Positions 35,981-44,623 are shown, counted from the stretch's first letter. The stretch is 64,000 nucleotides of DNA from Deltaproteobacteria bacterium (GCA_016214985.1 JACRMM010000030.1:1-64000); one strand, 5' to 3'. The notes: generated by a model from the letters alone, not told the origin. Numbers and translations: made by a program.

Positions 35981-37258
35981 ATGGGTCTGCGGGATCGGTG
36001 GTGGATCGTTTTCTCTGTGGCGTTGCTGGGGGGTGTCGTGCTGGGCAGCGTGGCGTGGTCGGAGGGTCCCTTCAAGCTCAAGCCGGGAGGGATGGGGAAG
36101 GTCTGCGTCGTGTGTCACTCGGACCTCGAGGACAAGCTCAAGAGCCCGTTCGTGCATACGCCGGTGAAGGCGGGTCGGTGCGAGGGGTGCCACAATCCCC
36201 ACGCCTCGGCCTTCGGGAAGCTCCTGTCAACGGATCCGGCCCGGGTGTGCGTCAAGTGCCATGCGTCCCTGATCCCGGAGGGCGCGAAGAGTGTTCACAC
36301 CGTCGTGGTCCAGGGCGCCTGCGTCAAGTGCCACGATCCCCACGCGGCGCCGAACAAGGCGAACCTGCTCACGGCGGGCAACGACTTGTGTTTGGGTTGC
36401 CACAAAGCGATCGCGGACAAGGTGCAGAGCGCGAAGTTCTCCCACGATCCGGTCAAGGAAGGGTGCTTGAACTGTCACAACCCTCACGCCTCTTCGAAAG
36501 CCGAGGCGTTGCTCACCGAGGCCGTGCCCGAGCTCTGCGTCCAGTGTCACGAGGTCGGCGCCGAGACGTTCGTCAAGAGGCACGGAGGGTACCCGGTGGG
36601 CCGGGCGCGCTGCACGACGTGCCACGATCCCCACGGCTCCGACCTGGGCGGATTGCTCCTGGCCAACTCCCACAAGCCCGTGGCCAACAAGCAGTGCACC
36701 CTGTGCCACGTCGACCCGTCGTCGGACAAGCCGTTCGCGACGAAGAAGAAGGGCGTGGACCTCTGCAAGGGCTGCCACTCCTCCATGATCAACGACGCGT
36801 TCGGCAAGAAGCGGCTGCACGGTGCCCTGCTGGGTGAGAAGGGGTGCGCGACGTGCCACAGCGCCCACGCGTCGAAGGAGAAGTCGCTCCTGAAGGAGCC
36901 GCAGTTGAAGCTCTGCCAGCGGTGTCACTCGGACACGATCGAACGGCAGCGCAAATCGCCCACGCCGCATCAACCCGTCGCCCAGGGCGAGTGCACCGCG
37001 TGCCACGCCGCCCACGCGTCGGACAACACCTACCTGATGCCCCAGGCAGACACGAAGGAGTTGTGCGGGAAGTGTCACGAGTGGCAGAAACACTCCACGC
37101 ATCCGATCGGAGACAAGGTCGTGGACCTGAGAAACCGCAACCTCACGGTCCAGTGCAATAGCTGCCACCGGTCTCACGGCACGGAGTTCAAGCACATGTT
37201 CTACTTCTCGACGGTGAGCGAGCTGTGCACTCAGTGTCACACCCAGTATCAGAGGTGA
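35981..37258 (+). CDS. 16-haem c-type cytochrome
   Basis: A 425-residue exported cytochrome with 16 CXXCH motifs by direct count (CVVCH first, CTQCH last), made of the same doubled-CXXCH modules as the 26-haem neighbour. The signal peptide is MGLRDRWWIVFSVALLGG and following residues. ATG 35981 lies 27 bp after the upstream stop with AAGGAAGG before it. The two large cytochromes probably arose by module duplication and act in one electron-transfer chain. Confidence 0.93.
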   Translation: MGLRDRWWIVFSVALLGGVVLGSVAWSEGPFKLKPGGMGKVCVVCHSDLEDKLKSPFVHTPVKAGRCEGCHNPHASAFGKLLSTDPARVCVKCHASLIPEGAKSVHTVVVQGACVKCHDPHAAPNKANLLTAGNDLCLGCHKAIADKVQSAKFSHDPVKEGCLNCHNPHASSKAEALLTEAVPELCVQCHEVGAETFVKRHGGYPVGRARCTTCHDPHGSDLGGLLLANSHKPVANKQCTLCHVDPSSDKPFATKKKGVDLCKGCHSSMINDAFGKKRLHGALLGEKGCATCHSAHASKEKSLLKEPQLKLCQRCHSDTIERQRKSPTPHQPVAQGECTACHAAHASDNTYLMPQADTKELCGKCHEWQKHSTHPIGDKVVDLRNRNLTVQCNSCHRSHGTEFKHMFYFSTVSELCTQCHTQYQR

Positions 37259-37262
37259 TGGG

Positions 37263-38165
37263 ATGATGAACGTCTCGTTGCGAACGCATGTGGCGACCCT
37301 GGGACTCCTGCTCCTGCCCTGTCTCGGGCTTGGGGCGGAGGCGTCGAAGTTTCGCTTCGTCGCCTCCGCGTACCTGGACGGCCAGGGTCGAGGGATGAAT
37401 GGGCCCGAAGGCGTCGCCTGCCGCGACGACGGCACGGTCGTCGTGGGCGACACGGGAAATGGGCGACTGCTCCGGTACACCTTCGACGGGCAGCAGTTCC
37501 GAGGGGGAGACGAGGTACGGCTGCCCCCGGGGGCGTACCCGACGCGGGTCCAGTTCGGCCCGAACGGCGACCTCTACTGCCTCGACGCGAAGGCGCGGCG
37601 GGTCCTCCGGGCGGCGGCTGCCGGAGAGGCCTCGTACATCGAGCTGGTGGGTGTCCCGGAGCCCTCCGCGGTATGGGTCCGAAGCTTCCGGGTCGACCCG
37701 GACGGTTCCCTCTACCTCCTCGACCCCCTGGGCTGGCGGGTGTTGGTGGTCGACAAGGCCGGGCGGTTCCAGCGGGCGATCCCGATCCCCGAGGGGGTCG
37801 TGTCCCTCGACGACCTCGCGCTCGATCGAGGCAAGGTGTACCTGCTGGACGGGGTGAGCGGGTCGGTCTACTCGGCGGCGAAGACCGCCGGGGGCTTTTC
37901 CCTTCTGGCCCAAGGCCTCCGGCAGTTTCTCAACTTCACCATGGACCTCACCACGGATCCCCGGGGAGGGTTCTACCTGACGGATCAGAACGGAGGCGGG
38001 ATCGTCTTCCTCGGACCCGACGGAACCTTCCAGGCTCGGCACTCGAGTGCCGGCTGGAAGGAAGGTCTGCTGCGGCACCCCGCCCAGGTCTGCGTGACCG
38101 CGAAGGGGGAGGTGGTCGTCGCGGACCGCGACAACAGCCGGATCGAGCTCTTTCTCAGCCGGTAG
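37263..38165 (+). CDS. Second exported NHL-repeat protein
   Basis: A 300-residue NHL/beta-propeller protein with a signal peptide (MMNVSLRTHVATLGLLLLPC). Repeats include GPEGVACRDDGTVVVGDTGN, SFRVDPDGSLYLLDPLGWRV and LTTDPRGGFYLTDQNG. It begins four bases after the 16-haem gene; two adjacent ATG codons make the start ambiguous by one residue. A second NHL protein at the other end of the cytochrome block supports a structural role of these propellers in the complex. Confidence 0.83.
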   Translation: MMNVSLRTHVATLGLLLLPCLGLGAEASKFRFVASAYLDGQGRGMNGPEGVACRDDGTVVVGDTGNGRLLRYTFDGQQFRGGDEVRLPPGAYPTRVQFGPNGDLYCLDAKARRVLRAAAAGEASYIELVGVPEPSAVWVRSFRVDPDGSLYLLDPLGWRVLVVDKAGRFQRAIPIPEGVVSLDDLALDRGKVYLLDGVSGSVYSAAKTAGGFSLLAQGLRQFLNFTMDLTTDPRGGFYLTDQNGGGIVFLGPDGTFQARHSSAGWKEGLLRHPAQVCVTAKGEVVVADRDNSRIELFLSR

Positions 38166-38254
38166 GGAGGCCCACGGGGAGAGCGACCGCGCCGCCCGAC
38201 CGGTGACGCGGTGCGCCCCCGTCGGCCCCGGCCGGGGGAAGAGCAGGATACCGA

Positions 38255-40192
38255 ATGGGTCGATCTGTCCCGCGGAGAATCGAGGAACGGTTGGCGGCCT
38301 GGTCCGTGCGTCCGACGGCGCACGTGGTCTTCCTCGCCTTGCTCGGCGCCTTGCTCTACCTCAATGTGCTGCATGCGCCGTTTGTATTCGATGACTACGA
38401 TTCGATCGTCAAGAACCCGCTGATTCGAGATCTCTCGAACTACGTCTGGAATGGCCGTGGATATTCGGTCAACCCTACCAGAGTTCTTGGGTATGCAAGT
38501 TTCGCCATCAATTATCAGATCTCCAGCCTGAATGTCGTCTCCTATCGTATCGTGAATGTTCTGGTGCACATCTTCAATGCGTTGCTTCTCTATTCGCTCG
38601 TTCATCTGACCGTAAGAACACCTATATTGGAGAAGTCGACGGCTGCAGACAGGGCGTCTGTCATAGCCTTCGTCGCTGCGTTGCTGTTTGTCGTCCACCC
38701 GCTGAACACGGAGGCCGTAACGTATGTCGTGCAGAGACTCACGTCTCTCGCGACGATGTTCTACCTCTTGGCTCTCGTCCTCTACGCCCGTTGGAGGCTC
38801 GCAGCCGGTTCCCGCCTCGCGAAGACGTCCCTCTATGCCGGTGGGTTGGCAGCATCGGCAGCAGCCATGGTCACCAAGGAGATTGCGTTCACCCTCCCCG
38901 TGATGATGGCGGTCTATGAGCTCTGTTTCTTCACGGGACGGTTGAGGAAGCGGCTCCCGTTGCTTCTTCCCTTCCTGGCCACCTCGCTCATCATTCCCTT
39001 GAGCCTGCTGAGCCTCGATCAGCCGATCGGGCAGGTCCTGTCGGACGTGACCCAGGTGACGAGGGTTCAGTCCACGTTGCCCAGGCTCGACTACCTGGCG
39101 ACGCAGTTCGTGGTCCTCGGGAAGTACCTCGGCCTGCTGCTCTGGCCCTCGCGACAGAACCTGGACCACGACGTGTCGGTGCACCGTTCGTTCACGGATC
39201 TCCCCGTCGTCGGCTCTGCCGTACTCCTGCTCGGCCTGGTCGCGTTTCTCTCCCGGGCTTGGTGGCTCTCGTCGGCGCGGTCACCGGCTCGGACCGATCG
39301 CGCGGGCTGGAGACTCGTCGCGTTCGGGCTCGCGTGGTTCCTGGTCACGCTTTCTGTGGAGTCAACCGTCGTGCCCATCGTCGACCTGATGTTCGAGCAT
39401 CGGATGTATCTGCCGTCGGTGGGCTGTTTCCTCGCCGCGGGGGCCGGGGGCTGGATGGTGGTGCAGTGGCTCGGGAGCCGCGCGAGGAGCCTCGGGACGG
39501 CGCTCTTCGTGGTCGTGGCGGCATTGCTGTCGATCCTGACGGTGGAGCGAAACAGAGTGTGGGCCAGCGAAGTCGCCCTGTGGACGGATGCTGCGGCCAA
39601 GTCGCCTCACAAGGCGCGCCCGCACCTGAATCTCGGCGTGGCGCTCCTCTCGGAGAACAGGGCCGAGGAGGCGCTCGCCCCGCTGGCCACGGCGATTCGA
39701 CTCGATCCCGGAGGCCTGGCGGGCTACACGAACCTGGGCGCCGTCTTTGTCCGCCTCGGGCGGCGTGAGGAAGCGGCGGCCCTGCTGGAGCGTGCCCTGC
39801 GGTTGGCGTCTCTGGAGGCCGGGGACGTCGAGACGTACACGAACGTTGCCGCTGAGTATGCGGAGCTGGGCGACACCCCGCGGGCGATGGAGTTGTTGCG
39901 CCGCGTGATCGACGCGAGGCCCGACTACCCGGACGCGCACTACGTTCTCGGAAATGTCTACAGCGATTCCGGTTCGCTCCAAGAAGCGGTTGGAGAGTAC
40001 CGGGAAACGGTCCGGTGGCGCCCTGAGTACGCGGACGCCCACAACAACCTGGGGATCGCCTATGCCCGGCTCGGAAACGTGAGAGAGGCGGAGGCGGAGT
40101 TTCGGACCGCCGCGCGGCTGAGCCCCGACGACGAAGAGTATCGGAGCAACCTGTCGAGGTGTGCGACGCTCGGGAAGGGGACCTGGAGATGA
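38255..40192 (+). CDS. Polytopic TMTC-like glycosyltransferase with C-terminal TPR repeats
   Basis: A 645-residue membrane protein. About ten hydrophobic helices span residues 20-430. The first extracytoplasmic loop has FVFDDYDSIVKNP, the acidic motif of GT-C/TMTC-type O-mannosyltransferases, and VVHPLNTEAVTYVVQR is typical of that bacterial family. At least three TPR repeats follow (HLNLGVALLSENRAEEALAPL, then YTNLGAVFVRLGRREEAAAL and DAHNNLGIAYARLGNVREAE). It could transfer sugars from a lipid carrier to exported proteins. Its place inside the cytochrome locus makes the filament proteins candidate acceptors. The first part of the gene (about 38380-38660) is AT-richer. Confidence 0.75.
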   Translation: MGRSVPRRIEERLAAWSVRPTAHVVFLALLGALLYLNVLHAPFVFDDYDSIVKNPLIRDLSNYVWNGRGYSVNPTRVLGYASFAINYQISSLNVVSYRIVNVLVHIFNALLLYSLVHLTVRTPILEKSTAADRASVIAFVAALLFVVHPLNTEAVTYVVQRLTSLATMFYLLALVLYARWRLAAGSRLAKTSLYAGGLAASAAAMVTKEIAFTLPVMMAVYELCFFTGRLRKRLPLLLPFLATSLIIPLSLLSLDQPIGQVLSDVTQVTRVQSTLPRLDYLATQFVVLGKYLGLLLWPSRQNLDHDVSVHRSFTDLPVVGSAVLLLGLVAFLSRAWWLSSARSPARTDRAGWRLVAFGLAWFLVTLSVESTVVPIVDLMFEHRMYLPSVGCFLAAGAGGWMVVQWLGSRARSLGTALFVVVAALLSILTVERNRVWASEVALWTDAAAKSPHKARPHLNLGVALLSENRAEEALAPLATAIRLDPGGLAGYTNLGAVFVRLGRREEAAALLERALRLASLEAGDVETYTNVAAEYAELGDTPRAMELLRRVIDARPDYPDAHYVLGNVYSDSGSLQEAVGEYRETVRWRPEYADAHNNLGIAYARLGNVREAEAEFRTAARLSPDDEEYRSNLSRCATLGKGTWR

Positions 40193-43100
40193 AGAAGACA
40201 GGGGAGCGCGTGGGCTCTCTCTCGGTAGTGTACGGACTCTTCTTCCTGTCGGGCGCCTCCGCTCTTGTCTACGAAGTTGCGTGGGTCCGCTCGCTCAGCC
40301 TGGTCTTCGGGGGCTCCCACCTCGCCGTCACCACCGTCCTCGCGGTCTTCATGGGGGGGCTGGCCCTGGGCAGCCGGTTGCTGGGCCGGCGCGCCGACGA
40401 GGTCGAGCGGCCGCTTCGGCTCTTCGGGCTCCTCGAACTTGGCACCGGGGTCTTTGCCCTAGTCTTCCTGGGGCTGATGAAGGTCTACCCGGAGGTGTAC
40501 GGGGCCCTGGCGCGGCTCGGAGAAGACAGCCGTGTCTACCTCTCGGTCGTTCGCGTCCTCTTCGCCGTTGCGGCGATGATCGTTCCCACGACGCTGATGG
40601 GCGGGACCCTGCCGGTCTTGTCCCGCTTCGTCTCGGTCCGCTCGCGGACGCTGGGCCGCCAGCTGTCCTTCCTGTACGGCTTCAACACCCTCGGCGCGGT
40701 CGCCGGAGTCTTGGCGGCGGGGTTCTTCCTGCTGGAGACCCTGGGGGTGACCGCGACGATCGCAGCGGCAGCGGGGACGAGCCTGCTGGTCGGTCTCGTG
40801 GCTTCGACCCTGCCGGAGGAGCGGGTGGCCCCGCGGGGTGCCGGGCCGAGCGTCCCGGTGAGCCGAGCGGCCGCGCCTCCGGAAGGGCCCCCGGCCGCGG
40901 TGTTCTCGGCGCGATGGGTGTTGTGGGGCATCGGGGTCAGCGGGTTCTGCGCCCTGGGGTACGAGGTGCTGTGGACCCGGATGCTCAGCCTGGTGGTCGG
41001 CACGTCGGTGTACAGCTTCAACGTGATCCTGGTGGCCTTTCTGTCGGGGATCGCGCTCGGGAGCCAGGCGCACGGCCTCGTCCACCGGCGGTGGAAGGCG
41101 GCCACGGCCTTCCTAAGCTCTGCCGACGGTTTCGCAGCGGTGCAGGTCGCCATCGGGCTCACCGCGCTGGCGGTGACGATCCTCATGCAGGACCTCCCGT
41201 CGCAGGCCACGGAGCTGCAGCGCCTTCTGGTCGGCGCTCACGCAGGGGAGTTCGGCGCCCGGCAGGGCGCGAGCTTCCTGGTCGCCTTCGCGTACCTGTT
41301 CGTCCCCGCGTTCTTCATGGGCGTGGCGTTCCCGCTCGCAGGGACCGTCTACGCCGCCTCCCGAAACGCAGTGGGAAGCGCCGTGGGGGAGATCCTCACC
41401 TTCAACACGGTAGGCGCCATCCTCGGGGCGTCGGTTAGCGGGTTCGTTCTCCTCTATGCCTTCGGCATCGAGCGGTCGCTTCAGATGCTCGTGGTCCTCA
41501 ACCTGGCCACGGGGCTCTCGGCCGCGGCGAGCCGTTGGGGCCGAAAGATGCCGCTGTGGGCGATCGGCGCCGGCGCCGCGGCGCTTCTCTTGGGGCTCGC
41601 CGTCGACTCCGGCTGGGGACGGTTCTGGGACCTCAAGTACTTCGCCATCTTCCGCAACAATCAAAGGGCCGCCTTCGACACGCCCGAGAAGGTCAGGGAC
41701 GCGCTCCAGAACACCGACGTCCTCTACTACTTCGAGGGCGCCAACGAGACGATCAGCGTCATCCGGCCCAAGGGGGCCATGCAGGCGTTCGTGGTCAATG
41801 GGAGGCCCGAGGCCACGACCGCTCCCATGGACGTGCAGTGCCAGCGGACGCTGGGCCACCTTCCCATGCTCCTGCACCCGAACCCGCGCAAGGTCTTCGT
41901 CCTCGGAACCGGGACCGGCATGACGCTCGGAGCGACCTCGATTCACCCGGAGGTCGAGAGCCTCGTGCTCGCGGAGATCGAGCCCGGCGTCATCGGCGCG
42001 GCCCGCACGTTCGCGGCCTACAACCACGACGTTCTCGACAACCCGAAGCTCCGGATCGTCTTCAACGACGGACGAAACTACCTGGCGACGACCCGGGAGA
42101 CGTTCGACGTGGTCACGGCCGACCCGATCCACCCGTGGTCCGGGGGCGCGGCTTACCTGTACACGACCGAGTACTTCCGGAGCGTGGCGGAGCACCTCCG
42201 GCCGGGCGGTGTCGCGTGCCAGTGGCTTCCGATCTATGCGCTTTCCGTCGAGGACGTGAAGACCGTCGTCCGGACGTTTGCGGCGAACTTCGACCACGTC
42301 ATGATCTGGCTGACCCACTACGACGCGGAGCTCGTGGGCAGCAACTCGCCTCTCGTCATCGACGAGGCGAAGCTCGCGCGGCGCATGGCCCGGCCGGCGA
42401 TCGCGAAGGATCTCGCGGAGGTGGAGATGGGAACGGCGGAGGATTTCCTCTCCTACTTCGTCGCGGGCACCGAGGGCGCCCGGGCCTTCGGACGGGGCGG
42501 CGTCTTGAACACCGACGACAACCTCTTCCTCGAATTCTCGGCGCCCAAGTCCATGGGCGTTGCGAGCGTGATGGGTGAAAACGTGCGTGCTCTGGCCGGA
42601 AGCCGCGAGAGCCTCGTGCCGTACCTCGCCTCGGAGCCCGACGAGGGCGCGCGGAGCCCGCAGAGAGCGCGCTGGGAGAGAAACCTGGCGGCGGGAAGGA
42701 TCTACGATGCCGCCCATTCCCTGTTCCTGGGCGGGGGCGCCCAGACGGCTCCATTCCAGGTGTCCTGGGACCGCCTGTCGCGAGACTACGGGACGTACGC
42801 GCCCTTCCGGTTCCTGGAGGATGAGGTCCGGGCAGACCTCGACAGCACCCCGACACTGGTCGCTTCGGAGAGCTTCGCGGTCGCAGCCGACGGCGGTGAG
42901 CCGGGGTCGCTCCAGGTCTCGGCCGTCCTCGTGCGCATCGGGCGAACGCGCGCGGCCGTGATGTTCGTGGACAACGACCGGCGTCAGATCTACGGCCAAC
43001 GGTACTTCGACGGGCGCTTCGAGGAGCTCGAAACCGGCGCACGGGGCTACGCAACAGGAGTACTCGCCTCCCTGCGGGAGGCCTACGGGGCGGCGGTCGA

Positions 43101-43269
43101 GGAGGCCCGGCGCTCGGGCCGACGGCTGCCGTCGGAGCCGAGCCTGGCCCCGAGGCTCAAAGAGAGGGTGGGCGTGCTCGTGTCGCGAGGCGCCGCCGAC
43201 AGCGGGTTCTCGTCCACGACGGGGACAGGATCACCGGCGCCGGGAGGTCGCCCGAGCACGCTAAAGTAG
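40189..43269 (+). CDS. Fused transporter-like membrane domain and spermidine-synthase-like domain
   Basis: A 1026-residue protein starting ATG 40189, overlapping the previous stop (ATGA). The N-terminal half (to about 480) has at least ten membrane helices of the transporter-like domain often fused to spermidine synthases (FLSGASALVYEVAWVRSLSL, repeated as GFCALGYEVLWTRMLSLVVG). A Rossmann methyltransferase-like domain follows with FVLGTGTGMTLGA near residues 570-585 instead of the GGGDG motif of true spermidine synthases. The DPIHPW motif is retained. Such fusions are common beside multihaem genes but have no assigned reaction. Polyamine synthesis is doubtful here. Confidence 0.8.
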   Translation: MKKTGERVGSLSVVYGLFFLSGASALVYEVAWVRSLSLVFGGSHLAVTTVLAVFMGGLALGSRLLGRRADEVERPLRLFGLLELGTGVFALVFLGLMKVYPEVYGALARLGEDSRVYLSVVRVLFAVAAMIVPTTLMGGTLPVLSRFVSVRSRTLGRQLSFLYGFNTLGAVAGVLAAGFFLLETLGVTATIAAAAGTSLLVGLVASTLPEERVAPRGAGPSVPVSRAAAPPEGPPAAVFSARWVLWGIGVSGFCALGYEVLWTRMLSLVVGTSVYSFNVILVAFLSGIALGSQAHGLVHRRWKAATAFLSSADGFAAVQVAIGLTALAVTILMQDLPSQATELQRLLVGAHAGEFGARQGASFLVAFAYLFVPAFFMGVAFPLAGTVYAASRNAVGSAVGEILTFNTVGAILGASVSGFVLLYAFGIERSLQMLVVLNLATGLSAAASRWGRKMPLWAIGAGAAALLLGLAVDSGWGRFWDLKYFAIFRNNQRAAFDTPEKVRDALQNTDVLYYFEGANETISVIRPKGAMQAFVVNGRPEATTAPMDVQCQRTLGHLPMLLHPNPRKVFVLGTGTGMTLGATSIHPEVESLVLAEIEPGVIGAARTFAAYNHDVLDNPKLRIVFNDGRNYLATTRETFDVVTADPIHPWSGGAAYLYTTEYFRSVAEHLRPGGVACQWLPIYALSVEDVKTVVRTFAANFDHVMIWLTHYDAELVGSNSPLVIDEAKLARRMARPAIAKDLAEVEMGTAEDFLSYFVAGTEGARAFGRGGVLNTDDNLFLEFSAPKSMGVASVMGENVRALAGSRESLVPYLASEPDEGARSPQRARWERNLAAGRIYDAAHSLFLGGGAQTAPFQVSWDRLSRDYGTYAPFRFLEDEVRADLDSTPTLVASESFAVAADGGEPGSLQVSAVLVRIGRTRAAVMFVDNDRRQIYGQRYFDGRFEELETGARGYATGVLASLREAYGAAVEEARRSGRRLPSEPSLAPRLKERVGVLVSRGAADSGFSSTTGTGSPAPGGRPSTLK

Positions 43270-43313
43270 TGGCACCCTTCCGCCGACAAGAGGCGTGTGG
43301 TAGATAGATTCCC

Positions 43314-43412
43314 CGTTCGATCAAGGCAAATCGTCCGAAAGGGCGAGACGCAAAGCCGCTGGCCTACGCTCCGGGAGCTCTCGGAGTACGGTAGCAGGGC
43401 TGCCGGGCGGAC
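43314..43412 (+). ncRNA. GEMM-I riboswitch before the third OmcS-like gene
   Basis: Core elements are present in order: CAAGGCAAATC, a P2 hairpin with GAAA tetraloop (GTCC-GAAA-GGGC), GAGACGCAAAGCC, GGCCTACG and the P3 end CGGTAGCAGGGCTGCCG. P1 forms between CCGTTCG and CGGGCGG using two G-U pairs. The ligand positions again read G20 and A47, predicting cyclic di-GMP, although position 19 is A. A downstream hairpin covers the ribosome binding site (separate entry). Confidence 0.87.
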
Positions 43413-43414
43413 GC

Positions 43415-43465
43415 AGCACCTGAGAAAGGGCTGTCGTTCGCAGGACAACGACTGCCCGAGGTGCT
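43415..43465 (+). promoter_or_regulatory. Expression platform: hairpin that buries the ribosome binding site
   Basis: AGCACCT (43415-43421) is the exact complement of AGGTGCT (43459-43465), which contains the Shine-Dalgarno GAGGTG just before ATG 43469. An inner helix (GGGCTGTCGTT with AACGACTGCCC, one mismatch) extends the stem. The left arm begins directly after the riboswitch P1, so ligand binding could decide whether this translation-blocking hairpin forms. Confidence 0.6.
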
Positions 43466-43468
43466 CTC

Positions 43469-44623
43469 ATGCTCGTCGCCGCCTCTCCCCTGCGCTGGCT
43501 CGCCTCTGTGGCGCTGGCGGCGGTCCTTCTCATTCCCCACCCGGTCCGAGGCTTCCACCAGGGCGGAGTGGGCTTCTGCGAAGGCTGTCACGGCCTGCAC
43601 GGCGTCGGCCGGAACGACTCCGGCGCCTCCTTCCTGCTCACCGGCAGCGATGCGAGCTCCACGTGCCTCGGTTGTCACGCCGACCACGGGGCCGAGTACG
43701 CGGTGCTGTCCGCGGATGGATCCCGCTACACGCCGGGGGGCGACTTCTACTGGCTCGGGAAGACGTTCTCGTGGACCGAGGGTGGCGTTCGGAATGCGAG
43801 CCCGGCGGAGCGCCACGGGCACAACGTCGTCGCGGCGGACTTCGGCCTGTCCGCGGACGGGTCGCGCCGGGTCGCGCCGGGGGGCACCTTTCCGGCGGCA
43901 GGTCTCAGCTGCACGAGCTGCCACAACCCGCACGGACAATCTACCCCGGATGCCAGCGCGAAGGGCCCCGTGGCCGGCTCCGGATCCTACGGTGCTCGAG
44001 CCGCGCCGGGGACAAGGGTCGGGGACTTCCGGCTCCTCTGGGGAGCCGGGGAGGGACCGAGCACCTTCCAGTACGCGTCACCCGTGGCTCGGGCCCCGGA
44101 GGACTGGGCCGAGACCGACCGCAACCACGTGGCCTATGGGTCGGGGACGTCCGAGTGGTGCGGCAATTGCCACGCCGGCCTCGTCGGCGAAAGCTCCGGT
44201 ATCGGAGGAGGGAAACACCCCGCGGGTCTCTCGGCTCGGCTCGGTGCAGCGGCGGCCGCAAACTACAATCGCTATGTGAAGACCGGCGATCTCTCCGGGA
44301 GCCGGGCCGACTCCTACCTGGCCCTGGTGCCGGTCGAGCAGGGTACCACCGACCTCTCGGTTCTCGACCCGGCCAGCACGCAGGGGCCTGACGAGGGAGC
44401 CAACGTCATGTGCCTGACCTGCCATCGAGCGCATGCGTCGGCGTTCGAGCAGGCGGGTCGCTGGGACTTCTCGGCGACCGTGCTGGCCGACTCGCATCCC
44501 AGGACCGGAGACGGCGGCGCGACCGGCGACGACGCCCGCCACAGTTACTACGGCAGGGACGTTATCGCCCGGTTCGGTCCTTACCAGAGAAGCCTCTGCG
44601 CCAAGTGCCATCCCGTGGACTAG
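43469..44623 (+). CDS. Third OmcS-like hexahaem cytochrome
   Basis: A 384-residue secreted cytochrome with six CXXCH sites (CEGCH, CLGCH, CTSCH, CGNCH, CLTCH, CAKCH) in the OmcS order. Conserved surroundings include GFHQGGVGFCEGCHGLH, CTSCHNPHGQ, EWCGNCH, CLTCHRAHAS and the end RSLCAKCHPVD. The residue matching OmcS His16 (H in CHGLH) is kept, so subunit-to-subunit haem ligation is possible. It is shorter and more divergent than the two upstream copies, 17 kb away from them, and under its own GEMM-I riboswitch. Confidence 0.9.
   Translation: MLVAASPLRWLASVALAAVLLIPHPVRGFHQGGVGFCEGCHGLHGVGRNDSGASFLLTGSDASSTCLGCHADHGAEYAVLSADGSRYTPGGDFYWLGKTFSWTEGGVRNASPAERHGHNVVAADFGLSADGSRRVAPGGTFPAAGLSCTSCHNPHGQSTPDASAKGPVAGSGSYGARAAPGTRVGDFRLLWGAGEGPSTFQYASPVARAPEDWAETDRNHVAYGSGTSEWCGNCHAGLVGESSGIGGGKHPAGLSARLGAAAAANYNRYVKTGDLSGSRADSYLALVPVEQGTTDLSVLDPASTQGPDEGANVMCLTCHRAHASAFEQAGRWDFSATVLADSHPRTGDGGATGDDARHSYYGRDVIARFGPYQRSLCAKCHPVD

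Noticed and set aside
43269..43313. A sigma-54 promoter at TGGCACCCTTCCGCC before the second riboswitch.
   Set aside because: The -12 element does not match TTGC at the required spacing, unlike the site at 22698.
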